NCBI RefSeq assembly: GCF_009796745.1
Contig: NZ_CP047024.1
Coordinates: 3,720,001-3,784,000, forward strand
Source: Paraglaciecola sp. L1A13
GTDB taxonomy: Bacteria > Pseudomonadota > Gammaproteobacteria > Enterobacterales > Alteromonadaceae
Reading direction: 5' to 3'
Length of the DNA stretch: 64,000 nucleotides
Part shown: positions 41,562 through 51,602 of the stretch, piece by piece
Layout of the letters: the number at the start of each line of letters is the position of its first letter
Numbering within the stretch: position 1 is the first letter of the stretch
Program-made: the position numbers and the translations under genes
The notes under the pieces: generated by a model
Databases searched by the model: none
Told to the model about the DNA's origin: nothing
What the model saw: the letters and a program-made list of their open reading frames with translations, nothing else

Positions 41562-42216
41562 AACAACCTAGGCGCTCAGCGGCAAAGGCATGGGCCGACG
41601 GTGATAAATCGGCTCCTTGCCACTGCCGTTTAAGATTTTTTGCCGCCACTAACGTTGCGCCAGAACCAAAAAATGGGTCTATGACTGTGTCCCCTTCCCC
41701 CGAACTTTGAACAATAAGTTTTTCAATTAGCGGCACTGGTTTTTCCGTCGGATAACCCCGCCAAACGCGTTTTTCTTGCAACACATCTGGCATACCTAAG
41801 TCCTGTAATTTACGCTTACCTTTTTCAAAAAACAGAATAAACTCATAACGCGCTCGGTAGTGATAGCCCATTCCTATGGCACATTTATCCCACACCAGTG
41901 GTTTCCAGAAAGTAAATCCAGCAGCCTCAGCAAGCGGCTTAACCACAAACATGGTTTCTTGATCACAGAATAAGTAAAAGTGACTATTGGGTTTTAACAC
42001 CCGATAAATCTGCTCAACCAATTCATTAAAACGCGCATTTGGGAAAATTTCAAACCAATCATTGCTAGACGACTTGCTATGCTTTAACCGCGTGGTTGTG
42101 CCTTTGGCTCGGTGTTTCTCTAATGATTCATATGGAGGATCTGTGATAACTAAATCGATACTGGCATCGGGTAGACTTTGCAGCCATTGAACCGCATCTT
42201 GATGGAATAAACGCAT
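41560..42216 (-). CDS. Orphan site-specific DNA methyltransferase
   Basis: A 218-residue amino-methyltransferase of the beta order: the catalytic DPPY (26-29, in LVITDPPYE) comes first and the AdoMet-binding DPFFGSGATLVAAKNL is at the C-terminal end. DPPY indicates N6-adenine or N4-cytosine methylation. EKPVPLIEKLIVQSS precedes the AdoMet motif as in this class. The protein is short for its class and has no restriction endonuclease beside it, so it is probably a solitary regulatory or housekeeping methylase. The target sequence is unknown. Confidence 0.85.
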   Translation of the reverse strand: MRLFHQDAVQWLQSLPDASIDLVITDPPYESLEKHRAKGTTTRLKHSKSSSNDWFEIFPNARFNELVEQIYRVLKPNSHFYLFCDQETMFVVKPLAEAAGFTFWKPLVWDKCAIGMGYHYRARYEFILFFEKGKRKLQDLGMPDVLQEKRVWRGYPTEKPVPLIEKLIVQSSGEGDTVIDPFFGSGATLVAAKNLKRQWQGADLSPSAHAFAAERLGC

Positions 42217-42318
42217 TGTGGGTGATCTTATACAACTCTGGGCAAAACGGCGGCTATACTAGCAGCGGACACGCTTTAACCCCAGTATTAATCGCGCAAT
42301 GATAACCGAGGATTGAAA

Positions 42319-43104
42319 TTAATGAGAGCGAGCGCGAGATTGAGAACTGCTCACCACGTCGTATTGCGCTAACTCGGGAATATCCCGACGCAAACGATTT
42401 TCCACTCGGTCAAGACGATTAAATTCGTTGCAAAACCAGTGTGCTTTTTGCTGTAACGTCTGGCTTTTCGAGGTAATAGCCTCATCTGCGGAATTGCCGA
42501 TGCTGTCAATTTTTTCAGCTAATTTAGCGATTTTTTCTTCAGTACTGGTACTTTCAGATACCAAACCACCAATCGCCGATAAAATCCCCCCAAGAGAAGT
42601 ATTCATTGCTTCTTCGATTTGCTCTTCGAGTTCACGGTCGACTAAATCGTCCACGTTCTCAAGTGTGCCTGGCCCCATATAAAAATTACTACCAGCGTGA
42701 ATGAATTTTTCTTTGACTCGGGATTGCACTCTAGCAAGAGACGAACGAAGCTTTTCATAGCTATCATGCTCGTCCCCCACTAATCCTAAATATACATGTT
42801 CGACTGTTTCAATGGCCAGCTCAACACCTTCACTGGCCAATAAAATCATTTTTGGTACGACGTGGTGCACACCATCTGCGAGTTCTTTGAGTTCTCTTTG
42901 CTGTTTAGGCGACAGCGCTACCCACTGCCCCTGAACAATGAGCTGATCATCATTGTTAATTTGATAAACTGTGCGGCTGTTATCAATAACTCTGATCTTA
43001 TTTGCCGTCACCACTAAACCGTAGTTTAACTCGACGTCACACTTATATTCAGCCTTTACATTGGCTATATGGAAGCACAGAGAAATTAACCACAAAAAAC
43101 GCAT
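42319..43104 (-). CDS. YggN-family (DUF2884) exported protein
   Basis: A 261-residue protein with a short signal peptide (MRFLWLISLCFHIANVKAE). The mature part resembles E. coli YggN: CDVELNYGLVVTANKIRVIDNSRTVYQINNDDQLIVQGQWVALSPKQQRELKELADG, then IETVEHVYLGLVGDEHDSYEKL, and NTSLGGILSAIGGLVSES. A long helical C-terminal portion with acidic and Lys-rich segments follows (EEKIAKLAEKIDSIGNSADEAITSKSQTL). Function of the family is unknown. It is a single gene between the methyltransferase and the DUF1566 pair. Confidence 0.82.
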   Translation of the reverse strand: MRFLWLISLCFHIANVKAEYKCDVELNYGLVVTANKIRVIDNSRTVYQINNDDQLIVQGQWVALSPKQQRELKELADGVHHVVPKMILLASEGVELAIETVEHVYLGLVGDEHDSYEKLRSSLARVQSRVKEKFIHAGSNFYMGPGTLENVDDLVDRELEEQIEEAMNTSLGGILSAIGGLVSESTSTEEKIAKLAEKIDSIGNSADEAITSKSQTLQQKAHWFCNEFNRLDRVENRLRRDIPELAQYDVVSSSQSRARSH

Positions 43105-43194
43105 ATCGAACCGCTAACTTAAAAAGACCCAGATATTCTGACCATTAACTATCGGTATTGAAAGCGCGATACGATAATCCAATTAAAATATAGG

Positions 43195-43692
43195 TTAATC
43201 GACTGTTCTTACCAGTCGGGTATAAACGAATAAACGTTTTTCTTTCAGCGCATTACTACTATTAAAAAATGCCACCACCCAAGCTCGACTGGCATCAGTC
43301 ACGGAAGGAGTCGATGACCAGTAATCATCGGATAACGTATTGGGGAAAACAGTTTCGTTAATCGCTGGACGCACACACGCTCGCTCAGTCAGGGTGGCTA
43401 ATTCTTTCAAATTAGGCACTCGCCAACCGCTTAGACCAGCAAAGGTGTAACCGTGTGCATCATCTAACGCCTGCTGCCAATTGAGTTCATCGGCCTCGCC
43501 AATACAACTGTCACTGCTGAATGTTTGCCCTAAACTGCAACGCATCCACATTAGACCACTCTCGGTATGCGTGGCCGTGCCATCAGTATCGACCACAAAT
43601 TGCTCGGCGTTTGCGGTTTCACTCACACTGTCAAGGCACGTTTGTGCACTGGCATTAAGACTAAGAAGGGTCAAAATTAAAAGCTTTTTCAT
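43195..43692 (-). CDS. Exported DUF1566-domain protein
   Basis: A 165-residue protein: signal peptide MKKLLILTLLSLNASAQ, then a single DUF1566 (Lcl C-terminal) domain with TESGLMWMRCSLGQTF, LNWQQALDDAHGYTFAGLSGWRVPNLKELATL and DDYWSSTPSVTDASRAWVVAFFNSS...RLVR. Such domains resemble the formylglycine-enzyme/C-type-lectin-like fold and occur in secreted proteins, but their role is unclear. Its start comes right after the stop of the larger DUF1566 lipoprotein gene, so the two are an operon and probably paralogues acting together. Confidence 0.82.
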   Translation of the reverse strand: MKKLLILTLLSLNASAQTCLDSVSETANAEQFVVDTDGTATHTESGLMWMRCSLGQTFSSDSCIGEADELNWQQALDDAHGYTFAGLSGWRVPNLKELATLTERACVRPAINETVFPNTLSDDYWSSTPSVTDASRAWVVAFFNSSNALKEKRLFVYTRLVRTVD

Positions 43693-43693
43693 A

Positions 43694-45403
43694 TTATCGT
43701 CCTGCTCTAACTAAGCGCACATTAACCGCTGTGGACTTATTCAAAAAATTATCGTTACCTGATGAAAAATCAATCGCCCATGCGTTTTGCGCTTCCTCGT
43801 TAGTACCATCAACACTTGCTTGTGACGTCCAGTACCACAATGTGCTGGTTGAGCCATCATCTGCATAAGGAAAATAATCAGTATCCAGCAATGGGCTTGT
43901 CGACTTGCCAAAATGTACCACCGACAATAGCTCGTTATGGTCGGGCAATTTCCAGTCATAAAAACCACATAGCCCTTGAGCATTCACTTCCTCAACAAAC
44001 GCCTGGGTATTACAATTACTGATAGAGCAACTCGGCACATCTGGGTTTAATGGTCCACTGTATCCGCCGTTATTTTCTTCGTCATACCAACTGTAGGTAT
44101 GACGCCGACCATGTAAATCACCCGTGGTGGTTTTTATTTCCCACACCAATCCCGTTACGTTGTCACGCACACAACGCCAAGGCTGACTCACATCATCCAC
44201 TTCGTCACCAATATTATCCAGACGAGTAAAATCGAATCCGCCCTCACCGCGCCCAGCCTTCGTCAGCATATTATTATTGGCAATAATATCGCGGCCTCGT
44301 TGGCCGTCTTGCGCGGGGAATTCAGCCTGATGAGATGAATTTATAGCATTCGTGCTGCCTTGACGAGTGACGCCAGTATCGTTAATTAAACTGCGAGGGA
44401 AAGGCTTAACCGTGACCGAAATACTGTCGTCTACTTCGTTGTTGTTTGCATCCGTCACCTGCAACGTAAACGTTAAAACTTGAGCACTACTAACCATAGG
44501 GGCGACCGCAAAAGTCTGTAACACATTGGCATTATTAATTTGAGGTTCAAGCAAAGAATCTTTTAGCCATAAATAAGTAAGCGGTTTCGCTGACGGTATG
44601 GCGGTGTCTGCGATACCTGATAACAAGATACTCTCCCCTGAAAATACCTGATGATCGACACCTGCATCAACAGTCGGAACATTGTTACGCGCGCTTAATA
44701 TGGTCACCGTAAGCTCTTGGCTATCCATCCCTCCTTCGTAATCGGTTACCGTAAGCTCAAACGTTAGGCTCGTGTCTTCGTCTAAAATAGGGGTAGTTAA
44801 AGAGATGCTGTTACCGTCTTTGCTAACACCAGAAAGTACATCAACTCCGGCAAGTTGTTGCCATTGATATGCGGCAATGGGGTCACTCGCGTCCGCTGCG
44901 TCTGTGTCGGTGCTAGTACTGCCATCTAGCGTCACGTCCATTCCCGCTGGGAATATATTATTGCTGAAGCCGTCTATAGGTTGATAAGTAATCAACGCAT
45001 TGGGTTTGGTATTTAACGGTAAAACCGTAATATCTAAGGTGTCTGAGCCTACGTTTCCGTTACCGTCGGTAGCCTGTAATGTCAGCAGATAAGTCAGGCT
45101 GTCACTCGTTGTTGGCGCCACAAAAGATGCCACTCCTGAAGTGGTATCGTCATGCGTAATGTCAAGAGTAGGCGCTGCAGACCATGAATAAGTCAGTGCA
45201 TCAGTGGTGCCCACTGCATCACCCTGCAGGTTTACTGTGGTTCCCTCGTTGACCGTTGAACCTGGCCCAGCATTAACAAGTACGTTTGGCGTGTTGTCAG
45301 TACTTGAATCTGAAGAGCCTGATCCGCCGCATGCAGTTAAAACCATGGTCGCGAGGAAAAGCGATAGCCAATAATGAATTGTGTAATGTGATATTTTGCG
45401 CAT
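43694..45403 (-). CDS. Lipoprotein with PKD-like repeats and a DUF1566 domain
   Basis: A 569-residue lipoprotein (HYWLSLFLATMVLTACGGSGS, lipobox Cys about 25). Three Ig/PKD-type beta domains follow (NVLVNAGPGSTVNEGTTVNLQG ...; NALITYQPIDGFSNNIFPAGMDVTLDGSTSTD ...; VPTVDAGVDHQVFSGESILLSG ...), then a DUF1566 domain at about 395-567 (DNVTGLVWEIKTTTGDLHGRRHTYSW ... FYDWKLPDHNELLSVVHFGK ... YWTSQASVDG). It is probably displayed on the cell surface with the beta domains as a stalk. It is the first gene of a pair with the small DUF1566 protein. Confidence 0.85.
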   Translation of the reverse strand: MRKISHYTIHYWLSLFLATMVLTACGGSGSSDSSTDNTPNVLVNAGPGSTVNEGTTVNLQGDAVGTTDALTYSWSAAPTLDITHDDTTSGVASFVAPTTSDSLTYLLTLQATDGNGNVGSDTLDITVLPLNTKPNALITYQPIDGFSNNIFPAGMDVTLDGSTSTDTDAADASDPIAAYQWQQLAGVDVLSGVSKDGNSISLTTPILDEDTSLTFELTVTDYEGGMDSQELTVTILSARNNVPTVDAGVDHQVFSGESILLSGIADTAIPSAKPLTYLWLKDSLLEPQINNANVLQTFAVAPMVSSAQVLTFTLQVTDANNNEVDDSISVTVKPFPRSLINDTGVTRQGSTNAINSSHQAEFPAQDGQRGRDIIANNNMLTKAGRGEGGFDFTRLDNIGDEVDDVSQPWRCVRDNVTGLVWEIKTTTGDLHGRRHTYSWYDEENNGGYSGPLNPDVPSCSISNCNTQAFVEEVNAQGLCGFYDWKLPDHNELLSVVHFGKSTSPLLDTDYFPYADDGSTSTLWYWTSQASVDGTNEEAQNAWAIDFSSGNDNFLNKSTAVNVRLVRAGR

Positions 45404-45545
45404 ATGTGGTAACCAGTGTCCGTGAAATGTTGTCTTTTAATGACGAAATAATTTCACCATTTCAATAAGCTAAACGTGATTAATAAGCGAATTAAATTTA
45501 TACGCTTACTCAATACATAAACTTATCTAAGCAGCATTCGTACCA

Positions 45546-46256
45546 CTAGCTGATTATAAAGAAAATAATAGGTAGGATGATCGCGGTTAATACGCCGTTT
45601 ATGCATAGTCCTAGTGAGGCAAAAGCGCCTACCGTTTGACTCATTTGAAACCCTTGGGCAGTACCAATAGCATGACCAACGGTGCCTAAAGCAATACCTT
45701 GTGCTTGTGCCGATTTTATCCCTAGTAATCGATAAATGCTGGCGGCAAATATCGCTGCGACAATTCCGGTAAAAATCACAATCACCACAGCGAGTTCGGG
45801 AATGCCGCCAATATGTTGACTGGTCTCTATCGCAAGAGGCGTGGTGATAGATTTAGTCAAAAAGCTTAACTTGATACTGGCTTCCATTGGTAAAAAATAC
45901 AAAGCAAACAAGGCCAGCAGAGGCGCTAACGTGCCGCCAACTATTATGGGTAGCATAATGCCCAAACCATTTTTCTTGATACTGCTAAGTTGCGCATATA
46001 CAGGAATGGCTAATGCCACTGTTGCCGGCCCAAGTAACCAACTTAACAAACCTGTGTAGAGCTGATACTCTTTTACATCAACCTCAGCATAGGACAAGAG
46101 TATGGCTAATATAGCGATGCAAAAAATTATTGGATGGAAAAGAGGTCGACTACCTAATAAGCGATATATTAGCAGCGAGCCAAGATAGACCACGAGCGTA
46201 ATGAATACCCAAATAACCACAGATAGTAGTTCGCTGTTATCACTAAGCATAGGCAT
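45546..46256 (-). CDS. lrgB: LrgB/CidB-family membrane protein
   Basis: A 236-residue integral membrane protein of the LrgB family, paired with LrgA. It has several helices and the family signature near the C-terminus, SAQAQGIALGTVGHAIGTAQGFQMSQTVGAFASLGLCINGVLTAIILP, and in the middle LSFLTKSITTPLAIETSQHIGG. In Staphylococcus LrgAB modulates murein hydrolase activity and pyruvate transport; other bacteria use relatives for glycolate or 3-carbon acid transport. Which applies here is unknown. It begins two bases after the LrgA stop. Confidence 0.9.
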   Translation of the reverse strand: MPMLSDNSELLSVVIWVFITLVVYLGSLLIYRLLGSRPLFHPIIFCIAILAILLSYAEVDVKEYQLYTGLLSWLLGPATVALAIPVYAQLSSIKKNGLGIMLPIIVGGTLAPLLALFALYFLPMEASIKLSFLTKSITTPLAIETSQHIGGIPELAVVIVIFTGIVAAIFAASIYRLLGIKSAQAQGIALGTVGHAIGTAQGFQMSQTVGAFASLGLCINGVLTAIILPIIFFIIS

Positions 46257-46258
46257 TC

Positions 46259-46642
46259 TTAGTCATCGTGATCCTCACTTTGAATATCTGCTTGCTCATT
46301 ATTCTGCCAATGACGTTGCGCAATCCAAGCGGTAACCCCCAAACTGATGACGGTGCTCATAACAATTATCAATACTAACCACCACAGGTTACCGGCGAGT
46401 TTTTCGCCAAACAATAAAATTCCCATAGTTGCAGGCACAAATAGCACTAACATATGCCCAAGTGCAAACTGCGACACGCGTAATAATGCACTGGGAATTT
46501 GTTTTAACCACATCAAGCCCATTAACAATAATAACAAGCCAAGCAATGATGCCGGCAACGCAATAAACTGACTCAAAAGCAAGCCGGCAAACCAAAAGCC
46601 TACCAAAGACAAAAGCGCCAGTACGTACTTAAGCCATTGCAT
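46259..46642 (-). CDS. lrgA: LrgA/CidA-family membrane protein
   Basis: A 127-residue protein of four membrane helices (ALLSLVGFWFAGLLLSQFIALPASLLGLLLLLMGLMWLKQIPSALL ... MLVLFVPATMGILLFGEKLAGNLWWLVLIIVMSTVISLGVTAWI). This is the holin-like LrgA/CidA family, with a short hydrophilic tail. First gene of the two-gene lrgAB unit. Confidence 0.9.
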   Translation of the reverse strand: MQWLKYVLALLSLVGFWFAGLLLSQFIALPASLLGLLLLLMGLMWLKQIPSALLRVSQFALGHMLVLFVPATMGILLFGEKLAGNLWWLVLIIVMSTVISLGVTAWIAQRHWQNNEQADIQSEDHDD

Positions 46643-46733
46643 CTAACGCCTCAGTCATCATCCTATTGGTGTTAATAGTACTAATGGTCGTGATAGTTTT
46701 CATTACAGTCGATAACCAGCAATCATACACGAA

Positions 46734-48092
46734 CTAAGAGCCAGTTTTAATATCCTCTAAATGATATTTATCTATAAGTGAATACAAGGTAGGACGCGTA
46801 ACACCAAGCAATTCAGCAGTACGCGACATATTACGTTCAGCCACTTGAAAAGCATGTCGAATGGCTCGACTTTCGGCTTCTTCGCGTACTTCACGCAAAT
46901 TCAATGTGGGCATCACACTTTGGTGCTCATTCACTTGAAGGCCTAGATCATCAGGTTGAATATAGGCAGTTTCAGTCATAATAACCGCGGATTTAAGCTT
47001 GTTTTGCAATTCGCGAATATTACCCGGCCAGCGATGCTGTAGCATCGCCTGCACAGCACTGTCACTGAAGCCTTTAACCTTGGTTTTAAAATCTTCGTTA
47101 TACTGATTTAAAAAGGTTTTACCCAATAAGATCACATCGTTACCACGGTCACGTAACGGCGGGATCAGAATATTAATTTCGCCAATACGATAATATAAAT
47201 CTTCTCGGAAGGTTTCTTCAGACACCATTGAAGATAAATCACGGTGAGTAGCACAAATAACCCGAATATCGACCGGTATTTCTGAGCGACCGCCCACGCG
47301 TTCAATGACTCGCTCTTGTAAAAAGCGCAACATCTTGGCTTGTAAACCAACTGGCATATCGCCTATTTCATCTAAAAACAATGTGCCGCCTTGGGCACTT
47401 TCAATCTTACCTGGGGTGGTCTTATTCGCTCCGGTAAAGGCGCCTTTTTCATAACCAAACAACTCACTTTCAAGCAAATTTTCCGGAATTGAGGCACAGT
47501 TAATAGCTACAAATGCTTTATTTTTACGTAGACTATGTTCGTGAATACTACGGGCAAATACCTCTTTACCTGTTCCACTTTCGCCTAGTAACAAAGTACT
47601 GATATCAGTTTGCGCGATACGCTCTGCTTTTTTACTAACCGCTAAAATTTGTTCACTGTTACCAATGATCCTATCCATTGAGGGCGCGACAGCCGATAAG
47701 TGACGGATCTCTTTTTCTAAGTCGTAAAGTTGGGCCGCACGACTGACAAGCAGTTGAATAGTATCTGAATCTATCGGCTTCTGATAAAAATCGTAGGCAC
47801 CTAGCTCAATGGCTTTTAACGCATTGAGCTTATCATTATTGCCAGTGACCACTATCACCTTGGTATTGGGTGACAACGCCAGTATCTCCTGCAGCGCAGC
47901 GAGTCCTTCAGTGGCATTTGCCGGATCAGGCGGCAAGCCTAAATCGAGCGTAATGACCTTCGGTTCGTGACGACGTAATTGCGTAATGGCCGATGCTCTA
48001 TCGTCTGCAAATACCACATCATACCCAGTAAAACTCCACTTTAGTTGCTTTTGAATGCCTAGGTCGTCATCGACGACTAAAATCTTATCCAT
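46734..48092 (-). CDS. prsR: Sigma-54-dependent response regulator PrsR (PEP-CTERM system)
   Basis: A 452-residue activator. The N-terminal receiver has the phospho-acceptor Asp50 (VITLDLGLPPDPANATEGL, the insert characteristic of the PrsR group). The AAA domain carries LLGESGTGKE (Walker A) and the sigma-54 contact loop YEKGAFTGANK; the C-terminal Fis-type helix-turn-helix reads RNMSRTAELLGVTRPTLYSLIDKY. It lies 25 bases downstream of the PrsK kinase gene. PrsK/PrsR pairs regulate exopolysaccharide and PEP-CTERM genes in exosortase-bearing bacteria. A sigma-54 promoter before the PEP-CTERM gene in this window (58080-58095) is a likely target. Confidence 0.93.
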   Translation of the reverse strand: MDKILVVDDDLGIQKQLKWSFTGYDVVFADDRASAITQLRRHEPKVITLDLGLPPDPANATEGLAALQEILALSPNTKVIVVTGNNDKLNALKAIELGAYDFYQKPIDSDTIQLLVSRAAQLYDLEKEIRHLSAVAPSMDRIIGNSEQILAVSKKAERIAQTDISTLLLGESGTGKEVFARSIHEHSLRKNKAFVAINCASIPENLLESELFGYEKGAFTGANKTTPGKIESAQGGTLFLDEIGDMPVGLQAKMLRFLQERVIERVGGRSEIPVDIRVICATHRDLSSMVSEETFREDLYYRIGEINILIPPLRDRGNDVILLGKTFLNQYNEDFKTKVKGFSDSAVQAMLQHRWPGNIRELQNKLKSAVIMTETAYIQPDDLGLQVNEHQSVMPTLNLREVREEAESRAIRHAFQVAERNMSRTAELLGVTRPTLYSLIDKYHLEDIKTGS

Positions 48093-48117
48093 GTAATAGT
48101 CCTTGCAACTTATTTGA

Positions 48118-50136
48118 TTAGTCTGCTGGTATGTTCAATGTAAAGACTGTACCAACATTCTCTTCACTTTGAACATATAAAAAACCACCAATTTTTTCTA
48201 AAAATGTTTTCGCATCATATGCACCTATACCCATACCTGCATTGCCTTTGGTGGTATCAAAGGGCTTAAACAAACGTTGCTGAATAAACGTCTTACTCAT
48301 TCCTGAGCCATTATCAGAAATGGTCACAACCATTTGCGTGTTTTGCGGGGCATGCTCTATTTCAACCCGCACAAAACCATCATCTGCTGTGGCCTGCTGA
48401 GCATTGCTTATTAAGTGATACATCACATTAGCGAATTTGTCTTGATCTAACACGACATCTGTTTCACTAATAACGTTCAACTCCACTTTGGGTAATTGAT
48501 TGGCGCAGCGTTGTTGAATAACACTGTCGATACACTGAGATAAACGGCACAACCGCTGAGGACTGGCCAAATCCGAGTTCTTCTCTGATAGTTGGCGCAG
48601 CATTTTTTCCATGCGTGCCTTGGTATGATGCAATGTTTCAAAGGTATCATCAATAAATTCAGGGTTATCTTTATGCTGCTCAGCGTTGCATAAAATCAAA
48701 TCTATTTGGGCCAGTACGTTTTTCAAATCGTGAAGGACAAAAGCCGACATACGGGTAAACGCCGCAAATTGGGCGTTTTCAGCTACCTCTTTCGCTGCTT
48801 CATGGTGAAACAAGAAATTTGCTACCTGAGCCGTAACAGCGGTTAAGTAATCTCGTAACTCCCAATTTAAACTGCGCGACGTTTCTTTGGTGTTAGTCAT
48901 TAAAACTAGCCCCCAAAATGTTTCCTCACGGTAGATGGGGACCACCAACTGAAAGGTTACTTCATTCAATGCTGCGTGATTAACCTTTAACTCTTCGTAC
49001 ACAAAAGGCTTAGTGCGTAATTCAGCAATATCGATAATCCAGTTTTTATGCTGAAAATAATCAAAAAATTGCTGCATCACAATTAACTGCTCTTCGCATA
49101 ATGGCTCTGCATCTTGATCCGCCAGATACTCCACTTTATTGTCAACACGCTTAATCAACAAACCTGACTGATAATCCATCGCTTGCAAAAACGCATTAAG
49201 CACAGTTTGATAGACGGTTTGTCCGGGGCGATTATGTGCCAACGATTGGGTTAATTTGACCCATTCATGACGGTAATCAAATTGATTGGCAAAAAAGTGC
49301 TTTGTAATAAACACTTTCACTTTAGTACGGAAACTAGCAGATAAAAAGACAGTGACCAGTAAGGCTAATGACAAGAAAAATAACGAGATTTGGATCGTGG
49401 AACTCCATTCCCCGCCCATATATTTAACTACATAGCCAATAAGCGACATTACAAACAAGTAACAGCCCGCCACAACAAGCAAAGAGCTGTGCAGCACCAC
49501 TTCACGACTAACGAATATATCAACGCCCCAATGCTGCACTCGGCGAATAGCCAGCACTAAAAATGGAATAAGAGCGGTATAAATAAAGCCCCTAGCGGCG
49601 ATATAAGTAAGATCGATTTGCTCAACCATAAGGGCGTTAGCAAACGTCACAAACTCAAATAAGTTTGTTGCCCCGAGGTACAAAATAAGTGGCTTGAATG
49701 CCCACCGATTATCCCCTGCTTGCCGATAAATAATTTCCAACAATATCAGTACTTGCAATGCGAGCACGGTTTGAAATAAGAACAACCAACTGTCGGCTAC
49801 GTTAAAAAACAGCGGCACAATAATAGCGACTGTTGGTAAGGCTAAAATCAACCAAGTTTCCGGACGTCTTAGCACCCCAGCCAGACTGGTAAAATTGTCT
49901 TTTAAGCATGCTGCCAAGAACAGCAGCCAGAAAAATTGTTTTATATTATCGAACACAATTAATCGTTCGACCGTAATTTCATCCATGAAAAACGGTGACA
50001 ACGACCACAGGCACGTAGCAGCTGTAGCGAGAATTAGTAAGTATTTTGCTAACCCCGACTTGCGGGAAGTTAACAGTAACAACAGTAACAGTGCGTAACC
50101 TAACGCACTGGCTGCATATCCCCAAACTGCTAGCAT
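48118..50136 (-). CDS. prsK: Histidine kinase PrsK (XrtA/PEP-CTERM system)
   Basis: A 672-residue membrane kinase. The first 290 residues hold about eight helices (YAASALGYALLLLLLLT ... ISLFFLSLALLVTVFLSASF), then a GAF-like domain (about 300-440), a helical dimerisation region with the phospho-acceptor VLHDLKNVLAQIDLI, and an ATPase domain with MYHLISNAQQAT and GNAGMGIGAYDAKTFLEKIGG. It matches the PrsK group in the multi-pass sensor followed by GAF. First gene of the prsK-prsR unit. The exosortase itself is not in this window. Confidence 0.92.
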   Translation of the reverse strand: MLAVWGYAASALGYALLLLLLLTSRKSGLAKYLLILATAATCLWSLSPFFMDEITVERLIVFDNIKQFFWLLFLAACLKDNFTSLAGVLRRPETWLILALPTVAIIVPLFFNVADSWLFLFQTVLALQVLILLEIIYRQAGDNRWAFKPLILYLGATNLFEFVTFANALMVEQIDLTYIAARGFIYTALIPFLVLAIRRVQHWGVDIFVSREVVLHSSLLVVAGCYLFVMSLIGYVVKYMGGEWSSTIQISLFFLSLALLVTVFLSASFRTKVKVFITKHFFANQFDYRHEWVKLTQSLAHNRPGQTVYQTVLNAFLQAMDYQSGLLIKRVDNKVEYLADQDAEPLCEEQLIVMQQFFDYFQHKNWIIDIAELRTKPFVYEELKVNHAALNEVTFQLVVPIYREETFWGLVLMTNTKETSRSLNWELRDYLTAVTAQVANFLFHHEAAKEVAENAQFAAFTRMSAFVLHDLKNVLAQIDLILCNAEQHKDNPEFIDDTFETLHHTKARMEKMLRQLSEKNSDLASPQRLCRLSQCIDSVIQQRCANQLPKVELNVISETDVVLDQDKFANVMYHLISNAQQATADDGFVRVEIEHAPQNTQMVVTISDNGSGMSKTFIQQRLFKPFDTTKGNAGMGIGAYDAKTFLEKIGGFLYVQSEENVGTVFTLNIPAD

Positions 50137-50233
50137 AATGGTGTTGTCCCCAACGTTGTTATTCCGTTTTTATGCTAATGACGTAAAAAGCCATCCCTTT
50201 TTCAGTAAGCAAGCGCTGTCACCAACTTAGCCG

Positions 50234-51358
50234 TTATTTTTTTCTAACCAGTAAGCTGCCTATCGAATAACCTGCGCCGAACGAACATAGCAACCCATAA
50301 TCACCCGCTTGTAAATCTTTATGGTGCATACTAAAAGCAATAATGGACCCTGCAGACGCCGTATTGGCGTATTGATCTAATACGATTGGCGCTTCTTCTC
50401 GTGTTGGCTCGCGGCCAAGTAATTTTTTACTAATAAGGTTATTCATATTGATATTGGCCTGATGCAACCACCAGCGTTTGACATCAGCAGTGGTTAGCTT
50501 ATGACGCGTCAAATGCTCACTGATATGCTCAACAGCCATGGGACACACTTCTTTAAATACTTTACGCCCCTCTTGATGGAAAAGTTTATCGGCTCCATAA
50601 GGATCAACATCGTTCGCTCGGCTTACATAACCGAAGTTAGAACGAATATTGTTCGAAAACTGTGTCACGGCTTTAGTGCTGACAATTTCAAATATGTGGT
50701 CTGATGTAGCAGTATCTGCATTTTCGACCACCATAGCAGTCGCAACGTCGCCAAAAATGAAATGGCTGTCACGGTCACAGTAATTTACCTGAGGAGACGT
50801 CAATTCAGGATTGATCACCAAAACCCCTTTGGCCGTACCTGCGGTTATCATCTCATAGGCTCGGTGCAACGCGAACGTGGCCGCCGAGCATGCAACGAGC
50901 ATATCAAAGCCAAACCCTTTAATACCCAGTGCGCCCTGCACTTCAATCGCTAAGGCCGGGTAAGAGCGTTGCGTGTAGGCACAAGACACGATGACCACAT
51001 CGATATCATCAGCGGTTTTGTTAGCTGCTTTTAGCGCCAATTTAGCCGCATTAATCGCCATTTCAGCTTGATCGGATAACACATCATCTGAACGCTCAGG
51101 AATCATTGGACGCATACGATTAATATCTAAAATGCCGTCTTTAATATAGCAATAACGACTGCGAATACCCGATGCTTTTTGGATGAATTCAGCACTTGAT
51201 AAAGGTTTCGCTGTCAACGAGCCAGCTTCAATTTCGCCGGCATGTTGTTCATTAAATTGCATTGCATAGGCATTGTACGCATCTACTAACTCTTCATTTG
51301 AGATGCTGTGTGGAGGATTCCATAATCCCGAACCACTGATCACTACAGAATTTGTCAT
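50234..51358 (-). CDS. Beta-ketoacyl-ACP synthase III-like enzyme
   Basis: A 374-residue condensing enzyme of the FabH family. Active-site residues are Cys157 (FDMLVACSAATFAL), His299 (WWLHQANINMN) and Asn332 (QYANTASAGS). It has a longer N-terminal half than E. coli FabH (317 residues), with a segment (NEQHAGEIEAGSLTAKPLSSAEFIQKASGIRSRYCYIKDGILD) typical of the longer KASIII group in proteobacteria. It would start fatty-acid or a related acyl chain from an acyl-CoA. It is a single gene downstream of no clear partner, so the pathway is uncertain. Confidence 0.88.
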   Translation of the reverse strand: MTNSVVISGSGLWNPPHSISNEELVDAYNAYAMQFNEQHAGEIEAGSLTAKPLSSAEFIQKASGIRSRYCYIKDGILDINRMRPMIPERSDDVLSDQAEMAINAAKLALKAANKTADDIDVVIVSCAYTQRSYPALAIEVQGALGIKGFGFDMLVACSAATFALHRAYEMITAGTAKGVLVINPELTSPQVNYCDRDSHFIFGDVATAMVVENADTATSDHIFEIVSTKAVTQFSNNIRSNFGYVSRANDVDPYGADKLFHQEGRKVFKEVCPMAVEHISEHLTRHKLTTADVKRWWLHQANINMNNLISKKLLGREPTREEAPIVLDQYANTASAGSIIAFSMHHKDLQAGDYGLLCSFGAGYSIGSLLVRKK

Positions 51359-51602
51359 GTTTATTTTTCCGCTTGAAATATCCCCTTAGCTTATCGCTTT
51401 GCAACGGAAATGTCATGAATGTTCAAGCGTTTGACCGTTCTGCATCACGCTTTGTTAGTGTTGGACAGTAAAAATCTCAGCCTTTGCCTCGCTGCATCTA
51501 AGCTCGCGCGGACGCGATCCAGTGAAAGAGCAACATGGAAAAATCTGTAACAAATCGCAAAGAAAGCCTGACTTGGCTGCGAATCGTACAAAGTGGCGGG
51601 TA

